Origin: Myroides odoratus DSM 2801
GTDB lineage: Bacteria; Bacteroidota; Bacteroidia; Flavobacteriales; Flavobacteriaceae
Length of the DNA stretch: 64,000 nucleotides
NCBI RefSeq assembly: GCF_000243275.1
Contig: NZ_CM001437.1
Coordinates: forward strand, 2,797,812 to 2,861,811
Direction: 5' to 3'
The notes below the pieces were generated by a model. The model did no database searches and was not told the DNA's origin. It was given only the letters and a program-made list of their open reading frames with translations. The position numbers and the translations under genes were made by a program. Below, in pieces: positions 26,607-35,707 of this stretch (position 1 is the first letter of the stretch; every line of letters begins with the position of its first letter).

Positions 26607-28028
26607 ATGGAAAATGGAAATAATGAGAGTTTTAGAGACTCGATAAGTACCATTGACAAAGATGGTAAAAGAGCTTGGATTTATCCGAAAAAGCCATCTG
26701 GTCCATTCTACAACAAAAGAAAAATAGTTAGTTATTTACTGCTAATTTTTTTAATAGCTGCACCCTTCATAAAGATTAACGGAAATCAATTGTTGTTATT
26801 TAATGTTATTGACAGAAAATTCAACATTTTTGGCTTCCCATTTTGGCCACAAGATTTTTATTTGGTCGTAATTTCAATGATTATCGGTGTTGTTTTTGTA
26901 ACCTTATTTACGGTTTCATTCGGTCGTATTTTCTGCGGTTGGATATGTCCGCAAACTATTTTTATGGAAATGGTTTTCAGGCGTATCGAATATTGGATTG
27001 ACGGGGATAGAGGAGCGCAAATGAGATTAGACAAACAACCTTGGAATGCGGAGAAAATACGCAAGAGACTCTTGAAGTGGTTCATTTTCTTTGTGATTTC
27101 TTTTATCATTGCCAACGTTTTCTTATCCTATATTATCGGAAGTGACGCTGTGCTGTTAATGGTAGAAGATGGGCCATTTGTGCACATGGGGAATTTTATC
27201 GGTTTGATCATTTTTACCTGTGCTTTCTATTTTGTGTTCACTTGGTTTAGAGAACAAGTATGTGTGATTGCTTGTCCTTATGGACGTTTACAAGGGGTTT
27301 TACTCGATAATAAGTCCATTATTGTTGCTTATGACCACGTAAGAGGAGAAAGCACAAACGGAAGAGCAAAACTGAAAAAAAATATTGACAGAAAAGCAGA
27401 AGGTTTTGGTGATTGTATCGACTGTAAACAATGTGTGAACGTTTGTCCAACAGGAATTGATATTCGAAACGGTACGCAATTAGAATGTGTGAATTGTACG
27501 GCTTGTATTGACGAATGTGATTTCGTAATGGAAAAAGCAGGCTTCCCTAAAGGGTTAATTCGCTATGCGTCTGAAGAAGAAATTGTAGAGAATAAAAAAT
27601 ATCAGTTTACACCGAGACAAAAAGGATATACTGTGGTATTGTCTGTTTTAGTTGTCATCTTAATTGGACTGATATTCTTGAGAACGGATGTTGAAGCAAG
27701 AGTATTGCGTGTTGCAGGAAAAACGTTTGAACACAAAGGTGCGAATATCTCTAACGTGTACACGTTTAAGATTATGAACAAAACGATGAAAGACTACGAT
27801 AATTTGACCTTCAAAGTGAAAAAACCAGAAGGTGCAGAAGTGAAAATGGTCGGTAAAGACGTCATCGAAGTTAAAAAAGAAAATTATAGCGAAGGGGTGC
27901 TGTTTATTGAAATTCCTCAAAAGGATCTCGATGGATATAGTACGAAAGTGACCATTGAGGTGTATGATGGAGATCGTTTAATTCAAACAACGAAAACCAA
28001 CTTCTTAGGCCCGCGCTTATTGAATTAA
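26607..28028 (+). CDS. ccoG: cbb3 oxidase accessory ferredoxin CcoG
   Basis: A 473-residue inner-membrane iron-sulfur protein (FixG/RdxA family) required for copper reduction and cbb3 maturation. Several N-terminal spans contain GRIFCGWICPQT, followed by a CVIACPYGRLQG segment. Two 4Fe-4S clusters are bound by CIDCKQCVNVCP and CVNCTACIDECD. A C-terminal immunoglobulin-like domain follows. The frame is open from 26556, but the ATG at 26607 lies after the terminator hairpin and gives MENGNNESFRDS, so it is preferred. Confidence 0.94.
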   Translation: MENGNNESFRDSISTIDKDGKRAWIYPKKPSGPFYNKRKIVSYLLLIFLIAAPFIKINGNQLLLFNVIDRKFNIFGFPFWPQDFYLVVISMIIGVVFVTLFTVSFGRIFCGWICPQTIFMEMVFRRIEYWIDGDRGAQMRLDKQPWNAEKIRKRLLKWFIFFVISFIIANVFLSYIIGSDAVLLMVEDGPFVHMGNFIGLIIFTCAFYFVFTWFREQVCVIACPYGRLQGVLLDNKSIIVAYDHVRGESTNGRAKLKKNIDRKAEGFGDCIDCKQCVNVCPTGIDIRNGTQLECVNCTACIDECDFVMEKAGFPKGLIRYASEEEIVENKKYQFTPRQKGYTVVLSVLVVILIGLIFLRTDVEARVLRVAGKTFEHKGANISNVYTFKIMNKTMKDYDNLTFKVKKPEGAEVKMVGKDVIEVKKENYSEGVLFIEIPQKDLDGYSTKVTIEVYDGDRLIQTTKTNFLGPRLLN

Positions 28029-28048
28029 AAATTAAAAAATAGTTAGGT

Positions 28049-28498
28049 ATGAAATTTAATTTTGGAACAGGAATCGTAATAGCTATAGGCTTATTTATGA
28101 TATTCATTTTACAATATGTCATTCGCGTTCAAGTTGATGCGAAATACGATAATCAATTGGTAACGGAAAATTATTACCAACAAGAAGTTGAGGTGGATTC
28201 ACGTCGTGAGAGAGAAATGGAAGCACTGAAACTCGAAGAACAAGTTACAATATACAGTACAAGCGAGGGAATTAAATTTACGTTCCCTTCTAGCTTTGAC
28301 TATAACAAAATACATGGAAAAATATTCCTATACAGACCGTCTAACCAGCAATTAGACTTTGATACTCTCATATCATTGTCTTCTTCCAATTTGCTCATAC
28401 CTAACACAAATCTGGTAGACGGTCGTTGGGATATTGTGGTTGAATGGAACTATAATGATGTATCTTATCGAAATGTAAAACAACTAACGATAAAGTAG
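28049..28498 (+). CDS. ccoH: FixH/CcoH family protein
   Basis: A 149-residue protein with one N-terminal span (about 8-26), a QVDAKYDNQLVTENYYQQE segment typical of FixH, and a small periplasmic beta domain ending WDIVVEWNYNDVSYRN. It is implicated in cbb3 oxidase assembly or stability. It lies 20 bp after ccoG and 6 bp before the SafE-like gene. Confidence 0.88.
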   Translation: MKFNFGTGIVIAIGLFMIFILQYVIRVQVDAKYDNQLVTENYYQQEVEVDSRREREMEALKLEEQVTIYSTSEGIKFTFPSSFDYNKIHGKIFLYRPSNQQLDFDTLISLSSSNLLIPNTNLVDGRWDIVVEWNYNDVSYRNVKQLTIK

Positions 28499-28504
28499 AA
28501 AAAT

Positions 28505-29200
28505 TTGATTTCGGCACTTATTTTTGGCTTAGTAAGTAGTCTGCATTGCATCGGTATGTGTGGACCCATTGCTTTAATGTTGCCAATTAGCCAACATAAT
28601 CCAGTTTTAAAAATTAGGCAGATGTTCACCTATCACATAGGAAGAATAGCTGCCTATTCTTTATTAGGGGTTGTTTTTGGTTTGTTTGGTAAAGGTTTGT
28701 TTTTGGCAGGATTTCAACAACAGTTATCCATTGTTGTTGGGATTATCATGATTGTGTTGGCCCTTGTTCCATCCAATCGAATCGGTAATTTCAATGTGTT
28801 GAAACCGCTGTATCGCTTTGTAAACTGGATCAAATCTTCGCTGGGAAAACAGTTTAAAAAGAAGTCACCCAAAGCGTTATTTCTCATTGGTTTTTTTAAT
28901 GGATTCTTACCTTGTGGAATGGTGTATGTCGCCCTATTTGGCGCTTTAGCAACACAAGATGTAGTAATGGGAATGGCTTATATGGCCTTATTTGGGGTAG
29001 GAACAATTCCCTTGATGAGTTTGGTGATTTATTTTAAAAATTTGTTCTCAGATGGATTCAGAAGGGGGATAATGAAATACTATCCCGTTGTTATTGTGAT
29101 TATTGGAATGTTATTTATTATAAGAGGTTTGGGGTTAAACATCCCTTATTTATCCCCAGATACCTTGAATTTATTCGTGCGAGGGGATGCGATGTGTTAA
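28505..29200 (+). CDS. TauE/SafE-like membrane protein of the cco cluster
   Basis: A 231-residue integral membrane protein with about six spans. The N-terminus GLVSSLHCIGMCGPIALMLP and the midpoint GFFNGFLPCGMVYVAL carry the paired Cys-containing half-repeats of the UreH-like sulfite exporter TauE/SafE group. Homologues end cco clusters and have been linked to copper delivery for cbb3 oxidase. It starts with TTG at 28505; no ATG gives the full first span. A terminator follows at about 29327. Confidence 0.88.
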   Translation: MISALIFGLVSSLHCIGMCGPIALMLPISQHNPVLKIRQMFTYHIGRIAAYSLLGVVFGLFGKGLFLAGFQQQLSIVVGIIMIVLALVPSNRIGNFNVLKPLYRFVNWIKSSLGKQFKKKSPKALFLIGFFNGFLPCGMVYVALFGALATQDVVMGMAYMALFGVGTIPLMSLVIYFKNLFSDGFRRGIMKYYPVVIVIIGMLFIIRGLGLNIPYLSPDTLNLFVRGDAMC

Positions 29201-29326
29201 ATAAAACTTAATTATGTGACTTTTGCCTCGATTGCTTGTCTTAAGTATAGAACAGCAGGAAATACGAAAGTTTATTAGCTATGAAAAAGAGTACTAACTG
29301 TTGTTCAAATTGCTATAGAAAAAGTC

Positions 29327-29360
29327 AAAAAAAAGGAAAGCGTATGCTTTCCTTTTTTTT
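29327..29360 (+). terminator. Rho-independent terminator of the cco cluster
   Basis: AAAGGAAAGC (29332-29341) pairs with GCTTTCCTTT (29346-29355) around GTAT, then a T run. From here to 29735 the sequence is very AT-rich with no gene I can support. Confidence 0.88.
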
Positions 29361-29735
29361 ATATATACTGGATCGTTCGAATTCCTGTATGAATGGTGTA
29401 AGTATTGGTTAAAAAAGGAGCCTTTGGTAGGGCTTTATTTCTTTTTGAAGAGATAAAAATGAATACTATATGTTCATAAATTTCTATTTATAGGTGATTA
29501 TCATAAAATTTTGAATTATTTGTTTGATTTATTACTTTTTTCAGTGTTAATTTTTTGGTTTTATAATTGATTATTTGTTTTGTTTTTAGTTTATTTTTTA
29601 TTATTTAATACAAAATATGGAAAAATGAATGTTTGAATGGTATAGTATTAATGGATTGCTAAAAATAAGAGGCTGTTTTTTAGCTTGCGTAATAATGCTT
29701 AAATTCACATAGGAAAAAATTAAAATTTGTTGTTT

Positions 29736-30134
29736 ATGAAAGCAAAAGTACAGTATAACGATTTCAAAGGTACTGTAGCTGCAGACATATCAGATATGAT
29801 TGCAGTTAACAAAGGAAATTACATCAGCAGTATTGGGGAGTACTTCGGTGTAGATCAGGAGCGTTTTAGAGTTGTAGGGGTATCACTACAAGGAATTCAA
29901 GATTTTGAATTAACGATGCTTTGTGTTGACAAAGAAAAAAGCACTCCATTCAAAGATCATTTAGTGAAAATGCAATTTGATCTTGATGCAGAAGGCCAAA
30001 AACAAATGTTAGGTTTGTTATTTAAAAGATTGAATGTCGTTCTTTTCGATTCAGGAGAAGAAGATTTTAACAGCGACAATTATGATGAGATTGTAAATTA
30101 TGCAGATCATCACCAAAAAGAATATTTGGATTAA
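29736..30134 (+). CDS. conserved hypothetical protein
   Basis: A 132-residue acidic cytosolic protein starting at the ATG at 29736 (MKAKVQYNDFKGTVAAD); the frame is open from a TTG at 29727, which is less likely. No signal peptide or membrane span. I recall similar short proteins in Bacteroidota without assigned function. It is preceded by an AT-rich 370-bp gap and followed by its own terminator, so it is monocistronic. Confidence 0.7.
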   Translation: MKAKVQYNDFKGTVAADISDMIAVNKGNYISSIGEYFGVDQERFRVVGVSLQGIQDFELTMLCVDKEKSTPFKDHLVKMQFDLDAEGQKQMLGLLFKRLNVVLFDSGEEDFNSDNYDEIVNYADHHQKEYLD

Positions 30135-30158
30135 TAAGTGAATTAATTGTATCAAATA

Positions 30159-30190
30159 AAAAGGTTCTTGTTTTACAAGAACCTTTTTTC
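30159..30190 (+). terminator. Rho-independent terminator
   Basis: AAAAGGTTCTTG (about 30159-30170) pairs with CAAGAACCTTTT (30176-30187), followed by further Ts. Confidence 0.88.
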
Positions 30191-30261
30191 ATTTGTAGTA
30201 AATCCTTTGTCACATCCTGTTTCGTTCAGTAAGCAAAGGAACTTTTGTTTTTTAGTTGAGA

Positions 30262-30708
30262 TTAGTAATTGTCTTTACGCCAGATAGCTACGTCCGCTAG
30301 AATTTTATCTGTATCAGAATGAACGCTTTCTAAGTAGTTTTCTGTATATAGGGTGTAAGTAACTTTATCTAAACGCAATTTTACTTTTGTGTTATTGATT
30401 ACTTTCACTGAAATCTGTCTTGATGAATCAACAAATAACTGGTGACGCTTCGAGGTTTGATCTTCTTCTAATGTTAGAAAAATCGGTGCTTGTACTCCAT
30501 TCAGCTTCATGTCTTGCTGATAAACTAACGTTGCTTTACCGTCTTTGTAAGTAAAGTAGTAGTTCTTAAACATAAACGTTTTTGCAGTAAATACTTTTGT
30601 TTTGCTTTTATCTAAAGTGTAAGGCGAAGAAACTATAGTTTCAGTAGTTTGACAGCTCTGTACAAGAGGCGCCAAGGCTAATAGGGTAAGAAGAAATAGT
30701 TTTTTCAT
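30262..30708 (-). CDS. hypothetical lipoprotein
   Basis: A 148-residue protein with a lipoprotein signal (lipobox LVQSC, Cys at residue 19) and a mature domain dominated by alternating beta strands (YYFTYKDGKATLVYQQD, QISVKVINNTKVKLRLD). No family recognised. It is single on the minus strand between two plus-strand genes. The 230 bp upstream are AT-rich and shared with the divergent peroxidase promoter. Confidence 0.7.
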   Translation of the reverse strand: MKKLFLLTLLALAPLVQSCQTTETIVSSPYTLDKSKTKVFTAKTFMFKNYYFTYKDGKATLVYQQDMKLNGVQAPIFLTLEEDQTSKRHQLFVDSSRQISVKVINNTKVKLRLDKVTYTLYTENYLESVHSDTDKILADVAIWRKDNY

Positions 30709-30871
30709 AAGCTTATTGGTGTAATTCTATAAGACCAAAATAGTATAATAATTCAATAAAACAAAATAATTTTTAAATAATATTAGTTTTTAAGCTGTTT
30801 TTAGTCCGAAAGTAAAGGTGTTTTAATCGGAAAAGGTGATGAATTGGTAAAAACTTCTTTTTAACTAGAAG

Positions 30872-30883
30872 TGATATATATCA
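30872..30883. promoter_or_regulatory. candidate Crp/Fnr operator before the cytochrome c peroxidase
   Basis: TGATATATATCA, a perfect 12-bp palindrome. Its centre is 33 bp upstream of the centre of TAATTTAA (30907-30914), which matches TAnnTTTG at only four of six positions. Confidence 0.6.
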
Positions 30884-30940
30884 GCCTTTATCAAAAAAAT
30901 GAGGCGTAATTTAATACTACAAATTAAAGTAGTGTGAATT

Positions 30941-31966
30941 ATGAGTAAAAAAGTTATTTTATTTGCTGTTTTATCAATGATTATCGGCTGTAAAAAGGAT
31001 AAATCAAATGCGTTTGAATTTGTTCAAAAAGGTAATTCTGAATTGTTTACGCAAGCGCAAACGTTTTTTCAGCCCATTTCATCGGTAGAAGTACCTGCCT
31101 TAGATTCGGCAAAAGTAGCCTTAGGGAAGCATTTGTATTTTGATACCCGTTTGTCCAAAGAGGGCAATATCAGCTGCAATTCTTGCCATAACTTGAATAC
31201 ATACGGAGTAGATAATCTTGCTTTTTCTCCTGGGGACGATGGTTCTTTAGGTGGACGTAACTCTCCAACCGTTTTTCACGCAGCACTCCATAGCATGCAA
31301 TTTTGGGATGGTCGTGCGAAAGATGTAGAAGAACAAGCAGGTGGACCAATTTTAAATCCAGTAGAACACAATATCAAAGATGAAAAGGAATTAGAAGAAC
31401 GCTTGCGCAAAGTGGACTTATATAAAGAAATGTTTGCCGCAGTGTATCAAACGGATCAACAACCGATCACCTTTAAAAATATAACCAATGCCATCGGTGC
31501 TTTTGAGCGTACATTGATGCCTGCAAGCCGATTCGACGCCTATTTAGAAGGAGATCGTGATGCCTTAACAGCACAAGAGCAAAAAGGACTAGAAGCGTTT
31601 ATGACAGTGGGATGCACCACTTGTCACAGCGGTGTGGCTTTAGGTGGTCAAATGTTTCAAAAGTTCGGTCTTTATGGCGATTATTGGGTAGAAACAAAAT
31701 CAGATAAAGTGGACAAAGGATTGGCCGATTTAAGTAAAAAAGAAACTGAAAATTATTTCTTTAAAGTGCCTGGGTTGAGAAATATCGCCCATACAGGGCC
31801 TTATTTCCACGATGGATCGGTTCAAGATTTGAAAGAAGCAGTTCGCATTATGGCGAGTTTACAAACGAATATTACCTTGACGCAAGAACAAATAGAGGAT
31901 ATCACCGTGTTTTTAGGTAGTTTGTCTAGTGATATCCCAGAGGAGGTGAAAAAATCACCGTTTTAG
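30941..31966 (+). CDS. di-haem cytochrome c peroxidase lipoprotein
   Basis: A 341-residue MauG/CcpA-type peroxidase that reduces hydrogen peroxide with electrons from cytochrome c. The lipobox is near MIIGC (Cys at residue 17). Haem motifs are CNSCH at 79-83 and CTTCH at 225-229. FDTRLSKEGNISC, GGRNSPTVFHAALH and FKVPGLRNIAHTGPYFHDGS are strongly conserved family segments. The Crp/Fnr-type box upstream suggests low-oxygen control, in line with other bacterial CCPs. A terminator follows. Confidence 0.94.
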   Translation: MSKKVILFAVLSMIIGCKKDKSNAFEFVQKGNSELFTQAQTFFQPISSVEVPALDSAKVALGKHLYFDTRLSKEGNISCNSCHNLNTYGVDNLAFSPGDDGSLGGRNSPTVFHAALHSMQFWDGRAKDVEEQAGGPILNPVEHNIKDEKELEERLRKVDLYKEMFAAVYQTDQQPITFKNITNAIGAFERTLMPASRFDAYLEGDRDALTAQEQKGLEAFMTVGCTTCHSGVALGGQMFQKFGLYGDYWVETKSDKVDKGLADLSKKETENYFFKVPGLRNIAHTGPYFHDGSVQDLKEAVRIMASLQTNITLTQEQIEDITVFLGSLSSDIPEEVKKSPF

Positions 31967-32004
31967 GTAGTAGTGCACGTTTCGTGTTTTGGTTAAAGTA
32001 GGTT

Positions 32005-32043
32005 GCAAAAGCTGTTCTATTCTGGAACAGCTTTTGCTTTTTT
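32005..32043 (+). terminator. Rho-independent terminator
   Basis: GCAAAAGCTGTTC (32005-32017) pairs perfectly with GAACAGCTTTTGC (32025-32037) across seven bases, followed by six Ts. Confidence 0.92.
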
Positions 32044-32120
32044 AGGCGTTTTTAGCCTCTTTATCTGTATGTTAGGTTATCCTTGTAAAAGGAAACTAAA
32101 ACTAAACCCTTGGATTTGTA

Positions 32121-32150
32121 TTGGCTAAACTTTTACATTTGTTATATTTG
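32121..32150 (+). promoter_or_regulatory. Bacteroidota-type promoter of the exonuclease gene
   Basis: TTG at 32121-32123, a 19-bp spacer, then TATATTTG at 32143-32150. This fits the TTG-N19-TAnnTTTG pattern of the Bacteroidota housekeeping sigma factor. Confidence 0.65.
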
Positions 32151-32171
32151 TAGATAAATAAACCAAGAAAT

Positions 32172-32945
32172 ATGGAGTTGAAATTACATAGACCTATTTG
32201 TTTTTTTGATTTAGAAACAACGGGAGTAGATGTTGCAAGGGATAGAATTGTAGAAATAGCTATTTTGAAAGTCTTTCCTAATGGAAATAAAGAAAGTAAA
32301 ACCTGGTTGGTCAATCCAGAACGACCAATTCCAGAAGCATCTTCTAAAATCCATGGAATTACGGATGAGAAAGTAGCAAATGAACCTACATTCAAAGAAT
32401 TAGCACCCTTGGTTTATCAGATGATTAAAGATTCGGATCTAGCTGGATTTAATTCCGATCGATTTGATATTCCTTTACTAGCGGAAGAACTACTACGTGC
32501 GGGCGTTGACTTTGATTTAGGTAATCGCGTGACAGTAGATATTCAAACCATATTCCACAAAAAAGAAGAACGCACCCTAAGTGCTGCATATAAATTTTAC
32601 TGCAACGAAAGCTTGGAAAATGCACATTCAGCAGCAGCAGATACAAATGCAACCTATGAAATCTTAAAAGCACAATTGGATCGTTATGACGATTTAGAAA
32701 ATGATATGCGTGCGTTGTCTGAATTTACAACAAGAAAGAAAAGCGTTGATTTTGCTGGCTTTATCGCTTTGAATGAAGACGGTCAAGAGGTTTTTACTTT
32801 TGGAAAACACAAAGGAGTCTTAGTAGACGAAGTGCTTGAAAATGAACCAGGATATTACGGATGGATTCAAAATGCAGATTTTCCGCTGTATACCAAAAAG
32901 GTTTTAACTGCTCTTAAGTTGAGAAAACTCAATAATAAACTATAA
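32172..32945 (+). CDS. DEDDh 3'-5' exonuclease
   Basis: A 257-residue exonuclease of the DNA polymerase III epsilon/DnaQ fold. Exo I is FDLETTG (about 12-18), Exo II is in AGFNSDRFDIPLLAEEL (about 93-109), and Exo III is HSAAADTNAT (about 152-161), giving the DEDDh set. The C-terminal part (about 205-250, FTFGKHKGVLVDEVL) is the small domain common in flavobacterial members. Likely roles are proofreading or nucleic acid trimming; the exact substrate is unknown. It precedes the FAH-family gene by 15 bp. Confidence 0.9.
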   Translation: MELKLHRPICFFDLETTGVDVARDRIVEIAILKVFPNGNKESKTWLVNPERPIPEASSKIHGITDEKVANEPTFKELAPLVYQMIKDSDLAGFNSDRFDIPLLAEELLRAGVDFDLGNRVTVDIQTIFHKKEERTLSAAYKFYCNESLENAHSAAADTNATYEILKAQLDRYDDLENDMRALSEFTTRKKSVDFAGFIALNEDGQEVFTFGKHKGVLVDEVLENEPGYYGWIQNADFPLYTKKVLTALKLRKLNNKL

Positions 32946-32960
32946 TTAAAGAAAAGGAAG

Positions 32961-33572
32961 ATGAAAATTATCTGTGTAGGAAGAAATTATGTCGAGCATA
33001 TCGCAGAATTAAACAACGAAAGACCAGATGAACCCGTATTGTTTATTAAGCCAGATTCAGCGCTGTTAGCGAAAGATTTTCCGTTTGTTATTCCAGATTT
33101 TTCTCAAGATATTCATTACGAAGCTGAAGTAGTGGTGAAAATTACGAAAGTAGGGAAGTACATTGAGCCTAAATTTGCACATAAATACTATGATGAAGTT
33201 TCGCTTGGAATTGACTTTACTGCTCGTGATATTCAAACGAAATTAAAAGAAAAAGGACTACCTTGGGAAAAGGCGAAAGCTTTTGATAATTCAGCTGTGG
33301 TAGGAACTTTTATTGCTAAAACAGAGTTTGAATCCTTGGTGGATTTACCTTTTTCGTTTCAACAAAATGGACAAGCTGTACAACAAGCAACTACGGCACA
33401 AATGATTTGGAACATCGATGAATTAATCGCCGAAGTTTCTAAGTATTTTATGCTGAAAAAAGGAGATTTGATTTTTACAGGTACGCCTGCTGGTGTGGGC
33501 AAAGTAAATCCTGGAGATATATTAGAAGGATTTTTAGTAGATAAGAAAGTTTTTCATTTAACTGTAAAATAA
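32961..33572 (+). CDS. fumarylacetoacetate hydrolase family protein
   Basis: A 203-residue short FAH-domain enzyme. KIICVGRNYVEHIAELNNE (2-20), the metal-binding HYEAEVVVKI (about 52-61), GIDFTARDIQ (about 89-98) and FTGTPAGVG (about 173-181) define the family. Short members act as oxaloacetate decarboxylases, acylpyruvases or related C-C hydrolases; the substrate cannot be told from sequence. It is in a run with the exonuclease, an Hpt-like protein and cinA. Confidence 0.92.
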   Translation: MKIICVGRNYVEHIAELNNERPDEPVLFIKPDSALLAKDFPFVIPDFSQDIHYEAEVVVKITKVGKYIEPKFAHKYYDEVSLGIDFTARDIQTKLKEKGLPWEKAKAFDNSAVVGTFIAKTEFESLVDLPFSFQQNGQAVQQATTAQMIWNIDELIAEVSKYFMLKKGDLIFTGTPAGVGKVNPGDILEGFLVDKKVFHLTVK

Positions 33573-33578
33573 TTAGTT

Positions 33579-33932
33579 ATGGCCCTTTTTTATGATGTGA
33601 GATCGCTATACATGAAGCATAATAACGCAGAGGAACTCGTTGCGGAAGAGCTTGTTTTCTATGTAGAACAAATGACAAAGCGATTAGAAAAGATGAAAAA
33701 GCACATAGATGCGAAAAACTATGAAAAGCTTCAAAAACATGTGAAAGTGCTGCAGCCTATGGTAGAAACACTGGGAATGGATCAAGCATTTGAAGAATTC
33801 AACAGTATTCAGGAATGGATCGAGCAAAAAGGGAAGACTAAAGAGATTAAAGAAGTGTATAAATTGCTGCGCAAACACATTCGTTCAGCAGTAAAAGAGA
33901 TTAAAAAAGACTATCATATCGTGGTGCAATGA
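33579..33932 (+). CDS. small helical Hpt-like protein
   Basis: A 117-residue, fully helical, highly charged protein. Length and helix pattern resemble the histidine phosphotransfer (Hpt) four-helix domain found at this position (between FAH and cinA) in related bacteria. The segment KHVKVLQPMVETLGMDQAFE contains a His, but it may be offset from the usual phospho-accepting position, so phosphotransfer is uncertain. The stop overlaps the cinA ATG by four bases. Assignment is structural inference. Confidence 0.65.
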   Translation: MALFYDVRSLYMKHNNAEELVAEELVFYVEQMTKRLEKMKKHIDAKNYEKLQKHVKVLQPMVETLGMDQAFEEFNSIQEWIEQKGKTKEIKEVYKLLRKHIRSAVKEIKKDYHIVVQ

Positions 33933-35173
33933 GAGCAAGTATCATAACCATTGGCGATGAAATATTGATTGGGCAAATCATCGATACAAATTCTAACTAT
34001 TTAGCCAATTATTTGGATAAACTGGGATTTGAAATTGTTGAAATGTTGTCAATTGCTGATTCGGAAGAAGCAATCAAAGAAGCGATGAACAGACAGTTGA
34101 ATCGCGTCGATGTTGTGGTGATTACCGGAGGACTTGGTCCAACGAAAGACGATTTGACGAAACAGGTTTTTTGCGACTTTTTCGACGATGTTTTAGTTGA
34201 AAATGAAGTCGTATTTGCCCATGTTAAAGCGTTGATAGAAGACTATTTTAAGCGCCCTATATCGGAGCTGAATCGCAAGCAAGCCTTAGTGCCATCAAAA
34301 GCTACAGTCCTATTTAATGCATTGGGAACTGCACCTGGGATGATGCTACAACGCGATCAAACCTATTTCATTTCATTGCCAGGCGTGCCTTTTGAAATGA
34401 AAGGCATTGTGGAGAAAGAATTAACTCCGTTGTTAAAAGAGCGATTTACCTTGCGATTTAACGTACACAAAACAATTGTCGTTTATGGTATTGGAGAGAG
34501 TTTATTAGCTGAATATCTTTCGGAATGGGAAGATAATCTACCTGCAGCGATACAATTGGCTTATTTGCCAAGTAGAGGAAGAGTACGCCTGCGTTTATCT
34601 TCTACAGGAACAGACAAATTGGCGATTGAACAATTGCTAAACGAACAGATTGAAATGATCCCTTCGTTAGTGAAAGAAAACATTCGCGCTTATGACGATT
34701 TAAGTCGTTCGGATGTAGTGATTGAAAAATTAAAAGCAGAAGGGCTGACCATTGCTTGTGCAGAGAGTTGTACAGGTGGACGTTTAGCCATATTATTTAG
34801 TGAAAAAGAAGGCGCTTCGGCGTTTTTTAAAGGCGGTGTGGTAACGTATGCTACAACGTCTAAAATAGACGTATTAGGCGTTAAAAAAGAAACGATAGAA
34901 ACGCATAGCGTCGTAAGTGAACAAGTTGCTTGCGAAATGGCTGAACAAGCCCGCCAAAAGTTTCAGTCGGATATTGCTGTTGCAACCACAGGAAATGCTG
35001 GACCTTCAAAAGGGGATTCTGCAGCAGCTGTAGGTACTGTATACGTAGGAATTGCCTCCGAAAAAGGCACCTACGCCGTAAAGTATGAATTAGGTCAACC
35101 TAGAGAACAAGTGATTGAACGTACAATTAGTAGGGCTTTAGAGTTGGTTTATAAGGAAATATTAAAAAAATAG
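33929..35173 (+). CDS. cinA: CinA family nicotinamide-nucleotide amidohydrolase
   Basis: A 414-residue two-domain protein. The N-terminal MoaB-like domain (about 1-170) starts SIITIGDEILIGQIIDTNS and contains TGGLGPTKDD (about 70-79); it hydrolyses ADP-ribose-type pyrophosphates in characterised members. The C-terminal domain (about 260-414) has CAESCTGG and the TTGNAGPSKGD loop of NMN deamidases, salvaging pyridine nucleotides. The length is standard. It begins within the end of the Hpt-like gene and is followed by the ribosomal gene promoter. Confidence 0.96.
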   Translation: MRASIITIGDEILIGQIIDTNSNYLANYLDKLGFEIVEMLSIADSEEAIKEAMNRQLNRVDVVVITGGLGPTKDDLTKQVFCDFFDDVLVENEVVFAHVKALIEDYFKRPISELNRKQALVPSKATVLFNALGTAPGMMLQRDQTYFISLPGVPFEMKGIVEKELTPLLKERFTLRFNVHKTIVVYGIGESLLAEYLSEWEDNLPAAIQLAYLPSRGRVRLRLSSTGTDKLAIEQLLNEQIEMIPSLVKENIRAYDDLSRSDVVIEKLKAEGLTIACAESCTGGRLAILFSEKEGASAFFKGGVVTYATTSKIDVLGVKKETIETHSVVSEQVACEMAEQARQKFQSDIAVATTGNAGPSKGDSAAAVGTVYVGIASEKGTYAVKYELGQPREQVIERTISRALELVYKEILKK

Positions 35174-35253
35174 TCAAAACATTTTGTTTAATAAATTTCT
35201 TTTTCTTTACTTTGCACCCTGATTTTGAATATTGAAATAAAAGATTAGATATA

Positions 35254-35490
35254 ATGTCAAGAGTTTGTGAAATTACCGGAAAGAGAGCGATGGTTGGAAA
35301 CAACGTCTCTCACGCGATGAATAAAACTAAAAGAAAGTTTTCTGTAAACTTAATTAAAAAACGTTTTTACATTGCTGAAGAAGACAGATGGGTAACATTA
35401 AAATTGTCTACCACTGCATTAAAAACAATTAATAAGAAAGGTATTACTGCTGTTTTGAAAGAAGCAAGAGTAAAAGGATTAGTAAAATAA
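35254..35490 (+). CDS. rpmB: 50S ribosomal protein L28
   Basis: A 78-residue L28 with the canonical start [20 protein letters not shown] and a basic core [10 protein letters not shown]. Only one Cys is present, so it is the zinc-free form. It leads the rpmB-rpmG-DUF4295 run. A TACTTTGC sequence at about 35210 is a plausible -7 element. Confidence 0.98.
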   Translation: MSRVCEITGKRAMVGNNVSHAMNKTKRKFSVNLIKKRFYIAEEDRWVTLKLSTTALKTINKKGITAVLKEARVKGLVK

Positions 35491-35517
35491 TTCGGACCAT
35501 AAAAAACAAGGAAAACG

Positions 35518-35700
35518 ATGGCAAAGAAAGGTAATAGAATCCAAGTAATCTTAGAGTGTACTGAACATAAAGCATCTGGTTTACCAGGTACTTCAAGATA
35601 TATCACAACTAAGAACAAGAAAAACACACCTGATAGATTGGAAATTAAAAAATTCAACCCTATCATGAAAAAAGTAACAATTCATAAAGAAATTAAATAA
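35518..35700 (+). CDS. rpmG: 50S ribosomal protein L33
   Basis: A 60-residue L33 ([15 protein letters not shown] and [20 protein letters not shown]). It has a single Cys and no CxxC pairs, the zinc-independent type. It lies 27 bp after rpmB and 7 bp before the DUF4295 gene. Confidence 0.98.
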   Translation: MAKKGNRIQVILECTEHKASGLPGTSRYITTKNKKNTPDRLEIKKFNPIMKKVTIHKEIK

Positions 35701-35707
35701 TTAAGTC

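Noticed and set aside
29281..29412. Small Cys-rich reading frame (MKKSTNCCSNCYRK...) after the SafE-like gene
   Set aside because: The frame runs straight through a strong terminator hairpin and its T run (29327-29360), and nothing after it looks coding.
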